A DNA stretch of 64,000 nucleotides from Nostoc sp. FACHB-152 (GTDB lineage Bacteria > Cyanobacteriota > Cyanobacteriia > Cyanobacteriales > Nostocaceae). Location: assembly GCF_014697475.1 (NCBI RefSeq), contig NZ_JACJRV010000009.1, forward strand, positions 1 through 64,000, in the 5' to 3' direction. The stretch's first letter is position 1. Each line of letters starts with the position of its first letter. Positions 53,560 to 63,422 of the stretch are shown piece by piece. The notes below the pieces were generated by a model, which saw nothing but the letters and a program-made list of their open reading frames with translations, ran no database searches and had not been told where the DNA came from. The position numbers and the translations under genes were made by a program.

Positions 53560-54915
53560 TTATAATTTCAACTTCACACCCCGAATGGAATAATCTAACA
53601 ACTCCATTGGATGGATGACAGAAATATTTTTACCCTGCAACTGCAAATGCTTGGTAATTTGCAAAGTACAACCAGGGTTAGCAGAAGCAATTAATTCAGC
53701 ACCAGTATTTAATAAATTCTGTACTTTTTGCTGACCCAATTCCTCAGCTACTTCTGGTTGCAGCATATTATAAACACCTGCGCTACCACAACACAAAGCC
53801 GCATCTAAAGGTTCTCTTAAAGTTACACCTGGAATTTGTCGCAATAACTGACGCGGTTGTAAGCTAATTTTTTGTCCATGTAATAAATGACAAGCATCTT
53901 GATAAACCAAAGTTAAAGGTTTATTTGTGAGTGGTGAAAGTTTTGCTGTTAAGCCAACAGTTGCTAAAAACTCTTGCGCGTCTTTTACTTTAGCAGCAAA
54001 ATCTCGCGCTTTTTCCCGATATTCTGGGTCATCTTCTAAGATATGACCGTATTCTTTTAATGTATGACCACAACCAGCAGCATTGATAATTACGAAATCA
54101 ACATCAGTATCAGCAAAACTATCAATCATCTGTCTTGCTAATGCTTTTGCTTGTTCTGTTTGTCCTTGGTGTTCGGGAAGTGCTGCACAACAACCTTGCG
54201 ATTTAGGAATGACAACTTCACAACCATTTGCTGTTAATACTCGTACTGTCGCCTCATTTACAGGTGAGAAAAACAGCCGTTGTACACATCCTAAAATCAC
54301 GCCGACTCGGTAACGTTTCTTGCCTTTTGCCGGAATAATATCTGGTAAATTATCTTGAAAAGTTTTGAGGGTAATTTTTGGCAGAATTGATTCCATTGCT
54401 GCCAACCGAGGAGATATATTCTTGAGAATTCCCGTAGACTGGACTAACTTATAAATTCCTAACTTTTGATAGAAAAATAATGGTACAAGTAAAATTCTTA
54501 AAAGGTCGGGGTTAGGAAACAGTGAAAATATCAGTTTGCGAATAAGTGTATCTGGTAAACTGCGAGGATAATTCCGTTCAATTTGGTGGCGAGTTGCTGA
54601 AATTAACTTGTCGTACTGCACACCAGAAGGACAAGTTGAAACACAAGCCAGACATCCTAAACAACTATCAAAATGCTCGACTGTAGCTGTATTAAGGGCA
54701 ATTTCACCTTCATTAATCGCATCCATTAAATAGATACGTCCTCTAGGCGAGTCCATCTCTTTACCAATTACCCGATAACTAGGACAAGTAGAAAGACAAA
54801 ATCCACAATGTACACAAGTATCAATTAATTTTGGATCGGGCGGATGATTGGCATCAAATCCTTTTAAATTTTTTAAACTAGCTGTATTGTTAACAGAATT
54901 GTCTGAAACTTGCAT
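53560..54915 (-). CDS. glcF: Glycolate dehydrogenase-type iron-sulphur subunit (GlcF-like)
   Basis: 451 residues from ATG (MQVSDNSVNNTASL), chosen because it follows AGAGGGGAATT; a TTG upstream would overlap the previous gene. Two 4Fe-4S ferredoxin motifs lie near the start (CVHCGFCLSTCPSY and CLGCLACVSTCPSG), followed by two CCG domains (GCVQRLFFSPVNEATVRVL, CCAALPEHQG and DACHLLHGQ, LCCGSAGVYN). This is the GlcF build. With a flavin subunit it oxidises glycolate to glyoxylate in photorespiration, passing electrons to the quinone pool. Follows the GlcE-like gene by 40 bases on the same strand. Confidence 0.9.
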   Translation of the reverse strand: MQVSDNSVNNTASLKNLKGFDANHPPDPKLIDTCVHCGFCLSTCPSYRVIGKEMDSPRGRIYLMDAINEGEIALNTATVEHFDSCLGCLACVSTCPSGVQYDKLISATRHQIERNYPRSLPDTLIRKLIFSLFPNPDLLRILLVPLFFYQKLGIYKLVQSTGILKNISPRLAAMESILPKITLKTFQDNLPDIIPAKGKKRYRVGVILGCVQRLFFSPVNEATVRVLTANGCEVVIPKSQGCCAALPEHQGQTEQAKALARQMIDSFADTDVDFVIINAAGCGHTLKEYGHILEDDPEYREKARDFAAKVKDAQEFLATVGLTAKLSPLTNKPLTLVYQDACHLLHGQKISLQPRQLLRQIPGVTLREPLDAALCCGSAGVYNMLQPEVAEELGQQKVQNLLNTGAELIASANPGCTLQITKHLQLQGKNISVIHPMELLDYSIRGVKLKL

Positions 54916-54955
54916 AATTCCCCTCTTTGCATCCCTGTAACTTGGTGGTTTGTAA

Positions 54956-56242
54956 TTAAATTCCACCGACAAACCGACCTGGACTTAGAATATTTTTGTG
55001 ATCAAACTGTTCTTTAATGCGGCGCATTAATGGCAAAGCGTTACCTGTATATCCCCAAATATCAAATTTTTGTTTAACTGTTACAGGTGCATCTAATATA
55101 GTTAAAAAACCTTGATTAGCTTGGCAGTGATCGCGCACTTTTAAAGCCTGTTTTTGCTCCTCTAATTGCACCATTCCTAAGCCACTGCTCATGTGAATTA
55201 AACCAATTTTTACCTGATTCAAAATTTCGACAGCAGCACTAGGTAATACTCCTATTTTGCAACTAATTGTAGTTTCTGTGGACGGAAAGTGGATTTGTTT
55301 TTGCAATCTCTGCCATAGATTAGCATCAGCTTCATCAGCATATATTGCCCCATCTAAACCTAAATTTCGCCCTACTTCCAAAAGTCGGTTTGATTGTTCT
55401 TTGACACTCTCACTAATACTTTGAAAACGGGCAATTAATCCTAGTCCTTTACCTATCTCTAGGTTAGATACCAGTTGTGCAGATAGTAAATCTGCTTGAG
55501 TTGGTGTTAATGCTGAACTGCGCAGGATAGATGCAGCTTGGGCTATAGCATCGGCTGTACCAGTTAAAACTACGCTGCCCGATACTTCTTGGCTAGGGTA
55601 AACACGGAAAGTAACTTGACTAATAATTCCTAATGTACCGTAAGAACCAGTAAATAGCTTCATCAAGTCGTAGCCAGCCACATTTTTTACTACTCTTCCG
55701 CCAGCTTTGGCAATTTGGCCATCAGCACGGACAAAGGTAATACCTAATAGCTGATCTCGCACACTACCATAACGTTGGCGCAGAGAACCTGTATCACCGG
55801 TGGCAACAATACCACCAATAGTTGCTGCTTCTGGGTTAGTAGGATCAAGGGCGAGAAATTGGCGCGATTTAGCCAACATTTCTTGGAGATGGGAGAATTT
55901 CATTCCAGCTTCGACTGTGACAGTTAAATCTCCGATCGCGTGTTCAATAAGTCGATTGATGCGTTCTGTACTAACTACGATATCAACACTTTTAGCTAAA
56001 CCACCCCAGGTAAGTTTACTACTATTACCACAAGGAAGGACGCGCCACTGATTACGGTAGGCAGTTGCAATGACTACGGCCAGTTGTTCTTGTGTAGATG
56101 GATAGACAATACAACTAGGAGGATTGACGGATGTGGTTGTCCGTTGAATAGATTTTTGCTGACGGATTTCTAAATTTTCCCAAGGGCAAACAATGTTTTC
56201 TTCGCCAACGATAGATGCAATATCAGAAGCGATACCTTTCAT
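54956..56242 (-). CDS. glcE: FAD-binding glycolate dehydrogenase-type subunit (GlcE-like)
   Basis: 428 residues. The PCMH/FAD_binding_4 fold is read from PSTQEQLAVVIATAYRN, LPCGNSSKLTWGG, ATIGGIVATGDTGSLRQRYGSVRDQLLGITFV, GRVVKNVAGYDLMKLFTGSYGTLGIISQVTFRVYP, with a C-terminal FAD-oxidase tail (PLMRRIKEQFDHKNILSPGRFVGGI). It binds FAD and works with GlcF and usually GlcD. Its stop is 40 bases before the glcF start, so they form an operon. GlcD is not seen here and is presumably elsewhere. Could also be called a generic FAD-linked oxidase. Confidence 0.87.
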   Translation of the reverse strand: MKGIASDIASIVGEENIVCPWENLEIRQQKSIQRTTTSVNPPSCIVYPSTQEQLAVVIATAYRNQWRVLPCGNSSKLTWGGLAKSVDIVVSTERINRLIEHAIGDLTVTVEAGMKFSHLQEMLAKSRQFLALDPTNPEAATIGGIVATGDTGSLRQRYGSVRDQLLGITFVRADGQIAKAGGRVVKNVAGYDLMKLFTGSYGTLGIISQVTFRVYPSQEVSGSVVLTGTADAIAQAASILRSSALTPTQADLLSAQLVSNLEIGKGLGLIARFQSISESVKEQSNRLLEVGRNLGLDGAIYADEADANLWQRLQKQIHFPSTETTISCKIGVLPSAAVEILNQVKIGLIHMSSGLGMVQLEEQKQALKVRDHCQANQGFLTILDAPVTVKQKFDIWGYTGNALPLMRRIKEQFDHKNILSPGRFVGGI

Positions 56243-56283
56243 TAGTTATTTTCTTATCCTTACATTTAATGAGTAAGCTTTCA

Positions 56284-56314
56284 GATACCCGACTTCTTAA
56301 AGAAGTTGGGTATC
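56284..56314. repeat. GATACCCGACTTCT hairpin repeat
   Basis: GATACCCGACTTCT pairs with AGAAGTTGGGTATC over a 3-base loop, with one G-T type mismatch. It is a dispersed CCCGACTTC-type palindrome common in Nostoc genomes and lies just upstream of glcE. Confidence 0.7.
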
Positions 56315-56374
56315 TTGCTGTTCACGAATATTAAAGACTGCTATAGCCATCCTAGATCATTCATGAACAACAAA

Positions 56375-56403
56375 ATTCCCGACTTTTGCAAAAAGCCGGG
56401 AAT
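56375..56403 (-). terminator. Terminator-like hairpin after the NADH dehydrogenase gene
   Basis: Read on the minus strand, ATTCCCGGCTTTT and AAAAGTCGGGAAT form a 13-bp stem with one mismatch and a 3-base loop, followed by TTTTG. It sits 31 bases past the stop of the type II NADH dehydrogenase gene. Confidence 0.65.
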
Positions 56404-56433
56404 CTGAACCTACCGATTTTGACAAATCAAAAA

Positions 56434-57786
56434 CTAAACGTTGACAGGTTGCCTCGTATCTGATGCTTTGTAATACTGACTATTTTCGACTGTTCGCAAC
56501 GATTCTTGCCCGGTGATCAATCTTGCGCCACGCTTGCGGGTGACGTAGTTCCATGCCCACTGAATCATGACTATTAGTTTGTTGTCGAACTCGATTAAAA
56601 AGTAGATGTGAATTAATAGCCAGAATATCCATGCAAAGAAACCTTTCAGTTTCATAAAGCCTAAATCAACGACGGCTAAGTTCTGGCCAATCATCGCTAA
56701 ACTACCGCGATCGCTATACTTAAATGCAGATAGAGTTTTACCTTTGAGTTTTTGCTTAATTAATGTGGCAACATATTCTCCTTCTTGCATTGCTACTGGT
56801 GCAACACCAGGGAGGGGTTTGCCGTTTTGATGGGAGAAGTTAGCTAAATCTCCCACTACGTGAATATTGGGATATCCTTTAATACTTAAGTCAGGTTCAA
56901 CCATTACCCGTCCGGCGCGATCGCATTCTGCACCTGTGCGTTCGGCTAAAACTTTACCCATTGGCGAAGCTTTCACACCTGCTGCCCATAATACTGTTTT
57001 GGCAGCAATCTCTTTGACTTCATCACCTTGTTTAAGGGTGACAACATCATTTTCAATGTTTGTAACTAAAGTTTTTGTTTGGACTACTACGCCTAATTTT
57101 TCTAAAGATGCTTCTGCTTGTTGCGATAACTCTGGGGCAAAAGGTGGCAATATCCGATCCAATCCTTCTAAAAGCAACACTCTGGCTTCAGATGTGTCGA
57201 TATTGCGGAAATCTTCTTTGAGGGTTTGATAAGCTAGTTCAGCGATCGCGCCTGCTAATTCCACTCCGGTAGGGCCACCACCGACAATCACAAAGGTTAA
57301 CCAAGCCCGGCGTTTTTCTGGATCTGTTTCTTTTTCTGCTGCTTCAAACGCCGAGAAAATTCGGCGGCGCATTTCTATCGCATCTTCAACAGTTTTTAAA
57401 CCAGGGGCAAACTCTTCCCAGTTATCTTTACCAAAATAAGAATGTTTAGCACCCGTAGCAACTATTAATGTATCGTATGGTATTACTTGTTCGCCCAAAG
57501 AAACTTGTTGCGCTTTGGGGTCAATATCATTGACTTCCCCTAATAATACTTTTGTATTTTTGCTCTTGCTGAGTACGGAACGCAAGGGTGAGGAAATATC
57601 AGCTGGTGATAGTGTACCTGTGGCAACTTGATATAGTAGTGGTTGAAATAGGTGAAAGTTTCTTTTATCGATCAGGGTAACATCTACCTTAGCCTTAGCA
57701 AGTGCCTTTGCAGCGTACAGTCCGCCAAAGCCACCACCAATAATTACAACCTGATGGGGTGGTTTATTGTCAAGGGAGTCTACCAT
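56434..57786 (-). CDS. Type II NAD(P)H dehydrogenase (NDH-2)
   Basis: 450 residues. Two Rossmann folds: FAD site VVIIGGGFGGLYAAKAL (about 13-29) and NAD site FVIVGGGPTGVELAGAIAEL (about 166-185). FAD-closing block is GYPNIHVVGDLANF; quinone-site QPLLYQVATGTLSP and the C-terminal amphipathic/membrane helix (FFAWIFWLLIHIYFLIEF) fit NDH-2. It oxidises NAD(P)H and reduces plastoquinone without pumping protons, on the inner side of the membrane. Cyanobacteria have several (NdbA/B/C); which one this is cannot be told. Same strand as glcE but separated from it by a terminator-like hairpin. Confidence 0.92.
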   Translation of the reverse strand: MVDSLDNKPPHQVVIIGGGFGGLYAAKALAKAKVDVTLIDKRNFHLFQPLLYQVATGTLSPADISSPLRSVLSKSKNTKVLLGEVNDIDPKAQQVSLGEQVIPYDTLIVATGAKHSYFGKDNWEEFAPGLKTVEDAIEMRRRIFSAFEAAEKETDPEKRRAWLTFVIVGGGPTGVELAGAIAELAYQTLKEDFRNIDTSEARVLLLEGLDRILPPFAPELSQQAEASLEKLGVVVQTKTLVTNIENDVVTLKQGDEVKEIAAKTVLWAAGVKASPMGKVLAERTGAECDRAGRVMVEPDLSIKGYPNIHVVGDLANFSHQNGKPLPGVAPVAMQEGEYVATLIKQKLKGKTLSAFKYSDRGSLAMIGQNLAVVDLGFMKLKGFFAWIFWLLIHIYFLIEFDNKLIVMIQWAWNYVTRKRGARLITGQESLRTVENSQYYKASDTRQPVNV

Positions 57787-58376
57787 AAGAAATATTTCCT
57801 AGTGTTACGAGTGCTGTAACTATTCTTAACAAAAAAGTATCAAATTTGTCATATGTTTTTCTGTTCACTTTGCACAAACAAAAAAAATGTCAAGGTGAGC
57901 AGCGATACATAAATAAGGTAACAGATATTACCTTTGTATACGTAAACTACATTTATTGCTGTGGCTAGGCCAGCTTAAAACCTGATTCCTTGTGAGTTTA
58001 GAGCATTTCTAGCTTGTTTTAGACCAATATTGAAAAGTTTGTACATTGTTTAGGGAGCATAATATTTTTCGACATCAAAACGAATTTAATTGCACAGATT
58101 AGTAAATTAATTGAGTTTTAGCGATCGCCACAGTAGAATGCACAATAATTCAGTTGTAATTCATAAACCGTTAACAAAAATTAACAAGCCGCGTCAGGTA
58201 GATAATTACTATAAATTTTTAGTTCGTCTAGATTAATGTCCTACTTTCAGGTAGAAACAATCAATTATTTTTTTGACCTTAGATAGATAGAAAACATATC
58301 CAATTTCAATAAGCTGTAAAAGATTGGAAATAAAAACAAAATCCAATATTAAATTTTCTCGGCTTCATTAATTTCT
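57787..58376. other. Long intergenic region between divergent NDH-2 and SemiSWEET genes
   Basis: About 590 bases, AT-rich, carrying the promoters of both divergent genes. One exact GTA-N8-TAC motif is found (listed separately). No RNA gene or further repeat was recognised. Confidence 0.4.
57918..57931. promoter_or_regulatory. NtcA-box candidate (GTA-N8-TAC)
   Basis: GTAACAGATATTAC fits the NtcA consensus exactly, and its flanks extend the palindrome (AAGG ... CCTT). It lies 132 bases before the NDH-2 start and 446 before the SemiSWEET start. The consensus is short and turns up by chance about every 4 kb, and no -10 box is at the usual 22-bp distance, so this is weak. Confidence 0.3.
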
Positions 58377-58640
58377 ATGAGAGAGATAGTCACCTTTTTA
58401 TTTGGGTTAGGCTTTGTCTTTAATGCCAGTCTATTTATTCCTCAAGCTATTAGAATTATTAAAACTAAAAGTGCGCGGAATATTTCTTTAATAACTTTCG
58501 TTGGCTTCAATTTGATTCAATTAAATAGTGTTCTTTATGGTTACTATCAAAAAGATTTGATTTTAATGTATGGAAATTTGATTAGCTTTATTTGTTGCTT
58601 TGCTGTAACATCTCTGGCAATATACTACAGAAAAGCATAG
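58377..58640 (+). CDS. SemiSWEET-like PQ-loop sugar transporter
   Basis: 87 residues forming three membrane helices (TFLFGLGFVFNASLFIPQAI, ISLITFVGFNLIQLNSVLYG, LMYGNLISFICCFAVTSLAIYY) with the PQ motif in the first helix (IPQAI), the build of bacterial SemiSWEETs. Two copies make one transporter; known substrates are sugars such as glucose or sucrose. The specific substrate is unknown. It stands alone; the reading frame begins directly at an ATG. The small PQ-loop family also includes lipid- and amino-acid-related members, so the sugar role is by family only. Confidence 0.82.
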   Translation: MREIVTFLFGLGFVFNASLFIPQAIRIIKTKSARNISLITFVGFNLIQLNSVLYGYYQKDLILMYGNLISFICCFAVTSLAIYYRKA

Positions 58641-59069
58641 TTACTAGTAGATGAATGGCGATCGCAAATGTTTTTTGTTTTTTATTTTAGGTAATTGATG
58701 AGAGCAGGTAAAAAGATGTTTACCTAAATTGATGTATTATTCTTTCGGTAATCTTTAGTGCTAACTTCTCAGGATTCAGGCTTGTTGATGCCAAAATAGG
58801 CAGGGTTATTAGTTAAGCTGTTCAGCCTGCAAACTGCACTATTGAAATTATGAATCACTGACTAAAACCCCTCCTCTGCGGTCTAAACTGCAAATTAGGT
58901 GATTAACAGCTTAATTCAGGCTGTTGCACTCAGCACTTTTAATGCAGTTAAGCTAAGGTGATGAATACAGCCAGTGCCAACGACTGTAAACTTTGCCTTT
59001 CACCGAAAGTTAAACAGATCGTTTAAGCTAGCTGAAAGATTATTTGAGTTGTGGTTAAGAGGCGGTAGT
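58641..59069. other. Intergenic region between SemiSWEET and TPR genes
   Basis: About 430 bases (330 if the longer TPR start is used). AT-rich, with a short repeat remnant ACCCCTCCTCTGCGGTCTAA. No gene, terminator with a clear T-run or RNA was seen. Confidence 0.35.
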
Positions 59070-59930
59070 GTGCCTAAACACGTTCGTTTGATTTCGTTTC
59101 TGGCTGCCTGTAGTTTATTGAGTATGCCTAAAGTGGCTCACGCCCAGGCACTAATTCCCCATACACTGCAATTAGACCCAGCCAAATTAGAGAAGCAAGG
59201 GTTGGTTCTAGCGCAAGAAGCTGCTCAATTAGCCCAGTTTCAGCAGATTGATTTAGCTTTGCCGCGAGCGCGACTGGCTAGCCAATTAGCTCCCAAAAAT
59301 GATAAAGTGTGGCTTCTATTGGGTGGATTGCATTTACAAAATCGGGAATTTGATATGGCGATCGCGTCTTTAAAAAAGGCCCAATCGCTTAACCCCAAAA
59401 ATCCCGATGTTGTTTTTGCGATTGGTTCGGCTAATTTCCAACAGAAAAAGTACGATGCTGCTATCGCTAATTATCAAGCAGGCTTAAAACTTAAACCAAA
59501 TGACCCAGAAGCGTTGTTTGATTTAGGTAACGCCTACTATATGCTTGGTAAACTACCAGAGGCGATCGCGCAGTACAATCAGGCAGTCGTCCAAAATAAA
59601 AAATTCTGGGCGGCAATCAATAACATCGGTTTAATTCAATACGAACAGGGTAATGCTGATGTCGCAATTAAACAATGGCGAACAGCTATATCTATCGATA
59701 AACAAGCAGCCGAGCCTTTATTGGCTTTAGCCGTGGCATTATATGCCAAAGGCGATCGTCAACAAAGTCTGACATTCGGAGAAGCTGCTTTACGCATCGA
59801 TCAGCGTTATGCTGATTTAGATTTCCTCAAAGAAAATCTTTGGGGTGAACGTCTACTAGCTGATACAAAGAAATTTTTGGAACTACCACGCATCCAAGCT
59901 GCTTTACAGCAGCAGCCAAATCAGGAGTAA
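59070..59930 (+). CDS. Exported TPR-repeat protein
   Basis: 286 residues from a GTG preceded by AGAGGCGG; this start gives a clean signal peptide (PKHVRLISFLAACSLLSMPKVAHAQ). A longer frame from GTG at 58974 would bury that signal, so it is less likely. After it comes a helix pair and about five TPR units (NDKVWLLLGGLHLQNREFDMAIASLKKA, PDVVFAIGSANFQQKKYDAAIANYQAG, PEALFDLGNAYYMLGKLPEAIAQYNQA and so on). A protein-protein scaffold in the periplasm, possibly for secretion or photosystem assembly; no specific role can be given. Confidence 0.85.
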   Translation: MPKHVRLISFLAACSLLSMPKVAHAQALIPHTLQLDPAKLEKQGLVLAQEAAQLAQFQQIDLALPRARLASQLAPKNDKVWLLLGGLHLQNREFDMAIASLKKAQSLNPKNPDVVFAIGSANFQQKKYDAAIANYQAGLKLKPNDPEALFDLGNAYYMLGKLPEAIAQYNQAVVQNKKFWAAINNIGLIQYEQGNADVAIKQWRTAISIDKQAAEPLLALAVALYAKGDRQQSLTFGEAALRIDQRYADLDFLKENLWGERLLADTKKFLELPRIQAALQQQPNQE

Positions 59931-60292
59931 TTGTTAAAGAGGCAGGAGGCAGGAAGCAGGAGGAAATTCCTATAAATAAATTTAGGCATTTTAACCTTGT
60001 TGACAGAGCGAAGAATTATTTTACATAATCTTCTATCTCCTGCCCTACTCTAGCCTGTAGCAAGCCGATACGCGTCTACAGCAAAGGCTACGCCGAACAG
60101 GTGACGCTCCTACTTTGCTAACGGTACAGCGTCTCACCTCCTACTCTCTGCCTTTATTTCGGCTCTTCTTGACTATTACTTGCGAAAAACTAGTATTATA
60201 TAGTACGTCTATACTAGATAAAAGTTAAATATTCGCCTACCAATGTCCCAGGCGAATATTCCTTATAAAGTCTAGTCAATTCTCAGTGGTCA
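59931..60292. other. Intergenic region with repeat remnants
   Basis: About 360 bases between convergent genes. Contains GGCAGGAGGCAGGAAGCAGG (59941 on) and a Nostoc-type dispersed repeat with CGCGTCTACAGCAAAGGCTACGCC around 60072-60095. A weak palindrome GGCGAATATTC lies near 60233-60262. No gene seen. Confidence 0.45.
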
Positions 60293-60688
60293 TTATTTGG
60301 GGAGAAGTGCCATGATTTGGTCAACAAATAGTTGGTGGTCAACAACAGGCTTAGAGATGTAACCATCAGCACCGCTTTGCTTGAGGAAGTTCTCGCGATC
60401 GCCTTCCATAGCGTGTGCCGTCACCAAAATTACAGGTAAATTTGCTGTTTGCGGATCAGACTTTAACATTTGAGTAATCTTAATGCCATCAACAGATTTA
60501 CCTTGATAAACACTTCTAGACAAAGAAACATCCATTAAAATTAAGTCCGCTTGCCCCGATTGAGCAATTTCGATCACTTCTTCTACATTTTCAGTATGTT
60601 TTACATCTAAGCCACCGCGCTTGGTCAAAATTTTGGAAAACACGCGAGCATTAATGAGATCGTCTTCAACAATTAAAACAGTTTTCAT
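60293..60688 (-). CDS. Single-domain response regulator (CheY/DivK-like)
   Basis: 131 residues, just a receiver domain: acidic pocket in VLIVEDDLINARVF, phospho-Asp in LILMDVSLSRS (about residue 54), Thr in VTAHAM, and Lys in GYISKPV. No output domain, so it passes on its signal by protein contact. A short insertion after the phospho-Asp (SRSVYQGKSVDG) places the KSVDGI where most members read PGMDG, which resembles DivK-type receivers of cyanobacteria. The kinase partner is unknown. Standalone gene with divergent neighbour the topoisomerase gene. Confidence 0.9.
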   Translation of the reverse strand: MKTVLIVEDDLINARVFSKILTKRGGLDVKHTENVEEVIEIAQSGQADLILMDVSLSRSVYQGKSVDGIKITQMLKSDPQTANLPVILVTAHAMEGDRENFLKQSGADGYISKPVVDHQLFVDQIMALLPK

Positions 60689-60915
60689 GAGAATTTTATT
60701 TATAGAGGTGAAGGGGAGAATGACCTAAGCAACACAGTTGTCTAGCTCCTTTTTAATCATCAAAGTGCATCCCCGTCATCAAGGATAATACTACTGCTTT
60801 TTATCCTCTGACTAGCAAGATTATGTTAGGAATCCCTTTACATCCGTTATGCTGTGTTTGCTGCATTGTTCAGTTATAGCGATTTTTGTATAGTGAAATT
60901 TCAGGGAAAAAACTC

Positions 60916-63417
60916 ATGGCAAAACAGTTAAACCTTCTCTCCACGGGACAGGTAATTACAACAGCCCTGCACACCGAGATGCAACGGTCTTACTTAGAAT
61001 ATGCCATGAGTGTGATTGTTGGGCGAGCCTTACCAGATGTGCGCGATGGCTTAAAGCCTGTGCATCGCCGGATTTTGTACGCTATGCATGAACTAGGTCT
61101 AACGCCAGACAGACCTTATCGAAAATGCGCCCGTGTTGTCGGTGATGTACTTGGTAAATACCACCCTCACGGAGATCAAGCAGTTTACGATGCTTTAGTC
61201 AGGCTGGTGCAAGAATTTTCCAGCCGCTATCCCTTACTGGCAGGACATGGCAACTTTGGCAGCGTGGATAATGACCCACCGGCGGCGATGCGTTACACCG
61301 AAACTCGCCTAGCATCCATTAGCCATGAGGGTATGCTGTCAGAAATTGGTGACGAAACTGTAGAATTTATCGGCAACTTTGATAATTCCCAGCAAGAACC
61401 AACTGTATTACCTGCACAGTTACCCTTTTTATTACTCAATGGTTGTGCGGGAATTGCGGTTGGTATGGCTACAAATATTCCGCCGCACAATTTGGGGGAA
61501 ATAGTCGATGGTTTAATTGCCTTAATTGACCAACCTGATTTATCAGATGAGAAATTACTAGAGTTAATTCCCGGCCCAGACTTTCCGACAGGTGGGGAAA
61601 TTGTTGGTGATACAGGAATTCGGGAAGCATACACCACAGGTAAAGGTGGCATTGTCCTGCGGGGAGTTGCCCAAATAGAAGAGGTTGCTGGTAGTAAAGG
61701 AACCAAACGCCGGACAGCAATTGTGATTACCGAATTGCCTTATCAAGTAAATAAGGCTGGCTGGATAGAAAAGGTAGCGGAGTTAGTTAATCAAGGTCGC
61801 TTGCAAGGAATTTCGGATATCCGAGATGAAAGCGATCGCGAAGGGATGCGCGTCGTAATTGAACTTAAACGCGATACGAACCCTCAAGAAGTGTTGCAAC
61901 ACTTATATCATCAAACCGCATTGCAAACTAATTTTGGAGCAATCCTTCTGGCGATTGTCGAAGGACAACCCCGACAATTAAGCCTGCGGCAATTGTTGCT
62001 AGAGTTTTTAAATTTCCGTGAAGCAACCTTAAACCGTCGCTATAGTTACGAGTTAGGTAAAGCCGAAAGTCGTTTGCACATAGTAGACGGTTTACTCACA
62101 GCTTTATCTCATGTGGATGAGGTAATTAGCATTTTGCGGCAAGCTGCTGATGGTAGCACAGCAAAAATTAATTTGAGCAACCAACTAGATTTGAGTGAGG
62201 CACAAGCAGATGCAATTTTAGCAATGCCTTTGCGCCGCTTAACTAGTTTAGAACAACAGAACTTGCAGCAGGAATTTGAACAACTAACTGAACAGATTGC
62301 CCTCTTGCAAAAGTTACTTGGCGATCGCCGCGAATTATTAAAGTCACTGAAAAAAGATTTGCGATCGCTCAAGCGTAAGTACAGCGATCCTCGGCGCACT
62401 CAGCTAATAACGCATATTCCTGAAGAATTGCCGAAAAACAAAGCAGCAGAAGGTAAAAGAAGCCGCAGCCCAGAAGAAGATGAGGAACTCAAATCAGAAC
62501 AGCCAGCAGAAGAAGCAATTCTAGAGTTTACCCAACGGGGTTATGTACGTCGTCTGTCCACCTCTGGGAAAAAATCAAAAGTAGAAAACGGTCTTCCCGA
62601 TCATGATTTCCTGATCCAAACTGAATTAACCGACACTAACCAAGACTTGCTCATCTTGACTAGTGGTGGCAAAGTCTACCCTGTGCGAGTTGGGGATATT
62701 CCTTTAACCACTGGGCGTTCTCCACGGGGAACACCATTAATTACCACACTCACAACTACTGCCCAAGGTACTCAAGAAGCTGTAGTCAGTCGCTTTTTAT
62801 TACCAGAAGATTTCGACTCCAAGCAAATGATTCTGCTCACAAAACAAGGCAGAATTAAACGCTTATCTTTTGTAGAATTTACTAACCTGACTCGTCGCGG
62901 CATTACAATTGTCAAACTCAAAGATGATGATGAATTGTTATTTACCCAATCTGCTAACACAGGAGAACATTTAATTTTAGCTAGTTCCGGTGGACGGTTA
63001 TTGCGGTTTGCCCTGAATGACGAACAACTACCCGTTATGGGTCGAACAGCGATGGGTTTACAAGCCTTTCGTCTGTTGAGAAGTCAGCAAATGGTTGGCT
63101 GTGCAACTGTAGGCAAAGATGATCAATTGCTATTAGTCACTCAACAAGGCTATGCCAAGCGCATGGCTGCAAGCCAGTTAAGAGCAGCGAACCGAGGAGA
63201 TTTAGGCACACAAGCACTGAAATTTGCTAGTAAAACTGACAACTTAGCTAGTATGGTGAAGACGATTACTCCTGAAGTGGCGTTGGTAACCAACAAAGAA
63301 CGTGTAGTTCGACTAGCTGTAGACACAGTACCTATCTTGGGTCGTGATGCTACAGGTGAGAGCATCATACAACTCAACCGGGATGAAAAAATTATCGCTG
63401 TTGTTGAAGTACGTTAG
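60916..63417 (+). CDS. Type IIA DNA topoisomerase subunit A (GyrA/ParC type)
   Basis: 833 residues from ATG ([16 protein letters not shown]); an upstream in-frame start ten codons earlier lacks a better context. N-terminal breakage-reunion domain: [32 protein letters not shown], catalytic Tyr in AMRYTETRL (about 124), QRT-like region with [14 protein letters not shown]-terminal beta-pinwheel of about six blades ([24 protein letters not shown]). The GyrA box (QRRGGKG-type) is not present where expected, which argues for a ParC-like enzyme or second paralogue. Cyanobacteria usually encode two such subunits. Its partner is not in the window. An acidic linker ([20 protein letters not shown]) is unusual. 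Confidence 0.88.
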   Translation: MAKQLNLLSTGQVITTALHTEMQRSYLEYAMSVIVGRALPDVRDGLKPVHRRILYAMHELGLTPDRPYRKCARVVGDVLGKYHPHGDQAVYDALVRLVQEFSSRYPLLAGHGNFGSVDNDPPAAMRYTETRLASISHEGMLSEIGDETVEFIGNFDNSQQEPTVLPAQLPFLLLNGCAGIAVGMATNIPPHNLGEIVDGLIALIDQPDLSDEKLLELIPGPDFPTGGEIVGDTGIREAYTTGKGGIVLRGVAQIEEVAGSKGTKRRTAIVITELPYQVNKAGWIEKVAELVNQGRLQGISDIRDESDREGMRVVIELKRDTNPQEVLQHLYHQTALQTNFGAILLAIVEGQPRQLSLRQLLLEFLNFREATLNRRYSYELGKAESRLHIVDGLLTALSHVDEVISILRQAADGSTAKINLSNQLDLSEAQADAILAMPLRRLTSLEQQNLQQEFEQLTEQIALLQKLLGDRRELLKSLKKDLRSLKRKYSDPRRTQLITHIPEELPKNKAAEGKRSRSPEEDEELKSEQPAEEAILEFTQRGYVRRLSTSGKKSKVENGLPDHDFLIQTELTDTNQDLLILTSGGKVYPVRVGDIPLTTGRSPRGTPLITTLTTTAQGTQEAVVSRFLLPEDFDSKQMILLTKQGRIKRLSFVEFTNLTRRGITIVKLKDDDELLFTQSANTGEHLILASSGGRLLRFALNDEQLPVMGRTAMGLQAFRLLRSQQMVGCATVGKDDQLLLVTQQGYAKRMAASQLRAANRGDLGTQALKFASKTDNLASMVKTITPEVALVTNKERVVRLAVDTVPILGRDATGESIIQLNRDEKIIAVVEVR

Positions 63418-63422
63418 TGTAG

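Noticed and set aside
57936-57950. GTA-N9-TAC motif right after the NtcA candidate
   Set aside because: Spacer is 9, not the 8 of the NtcA consensus.
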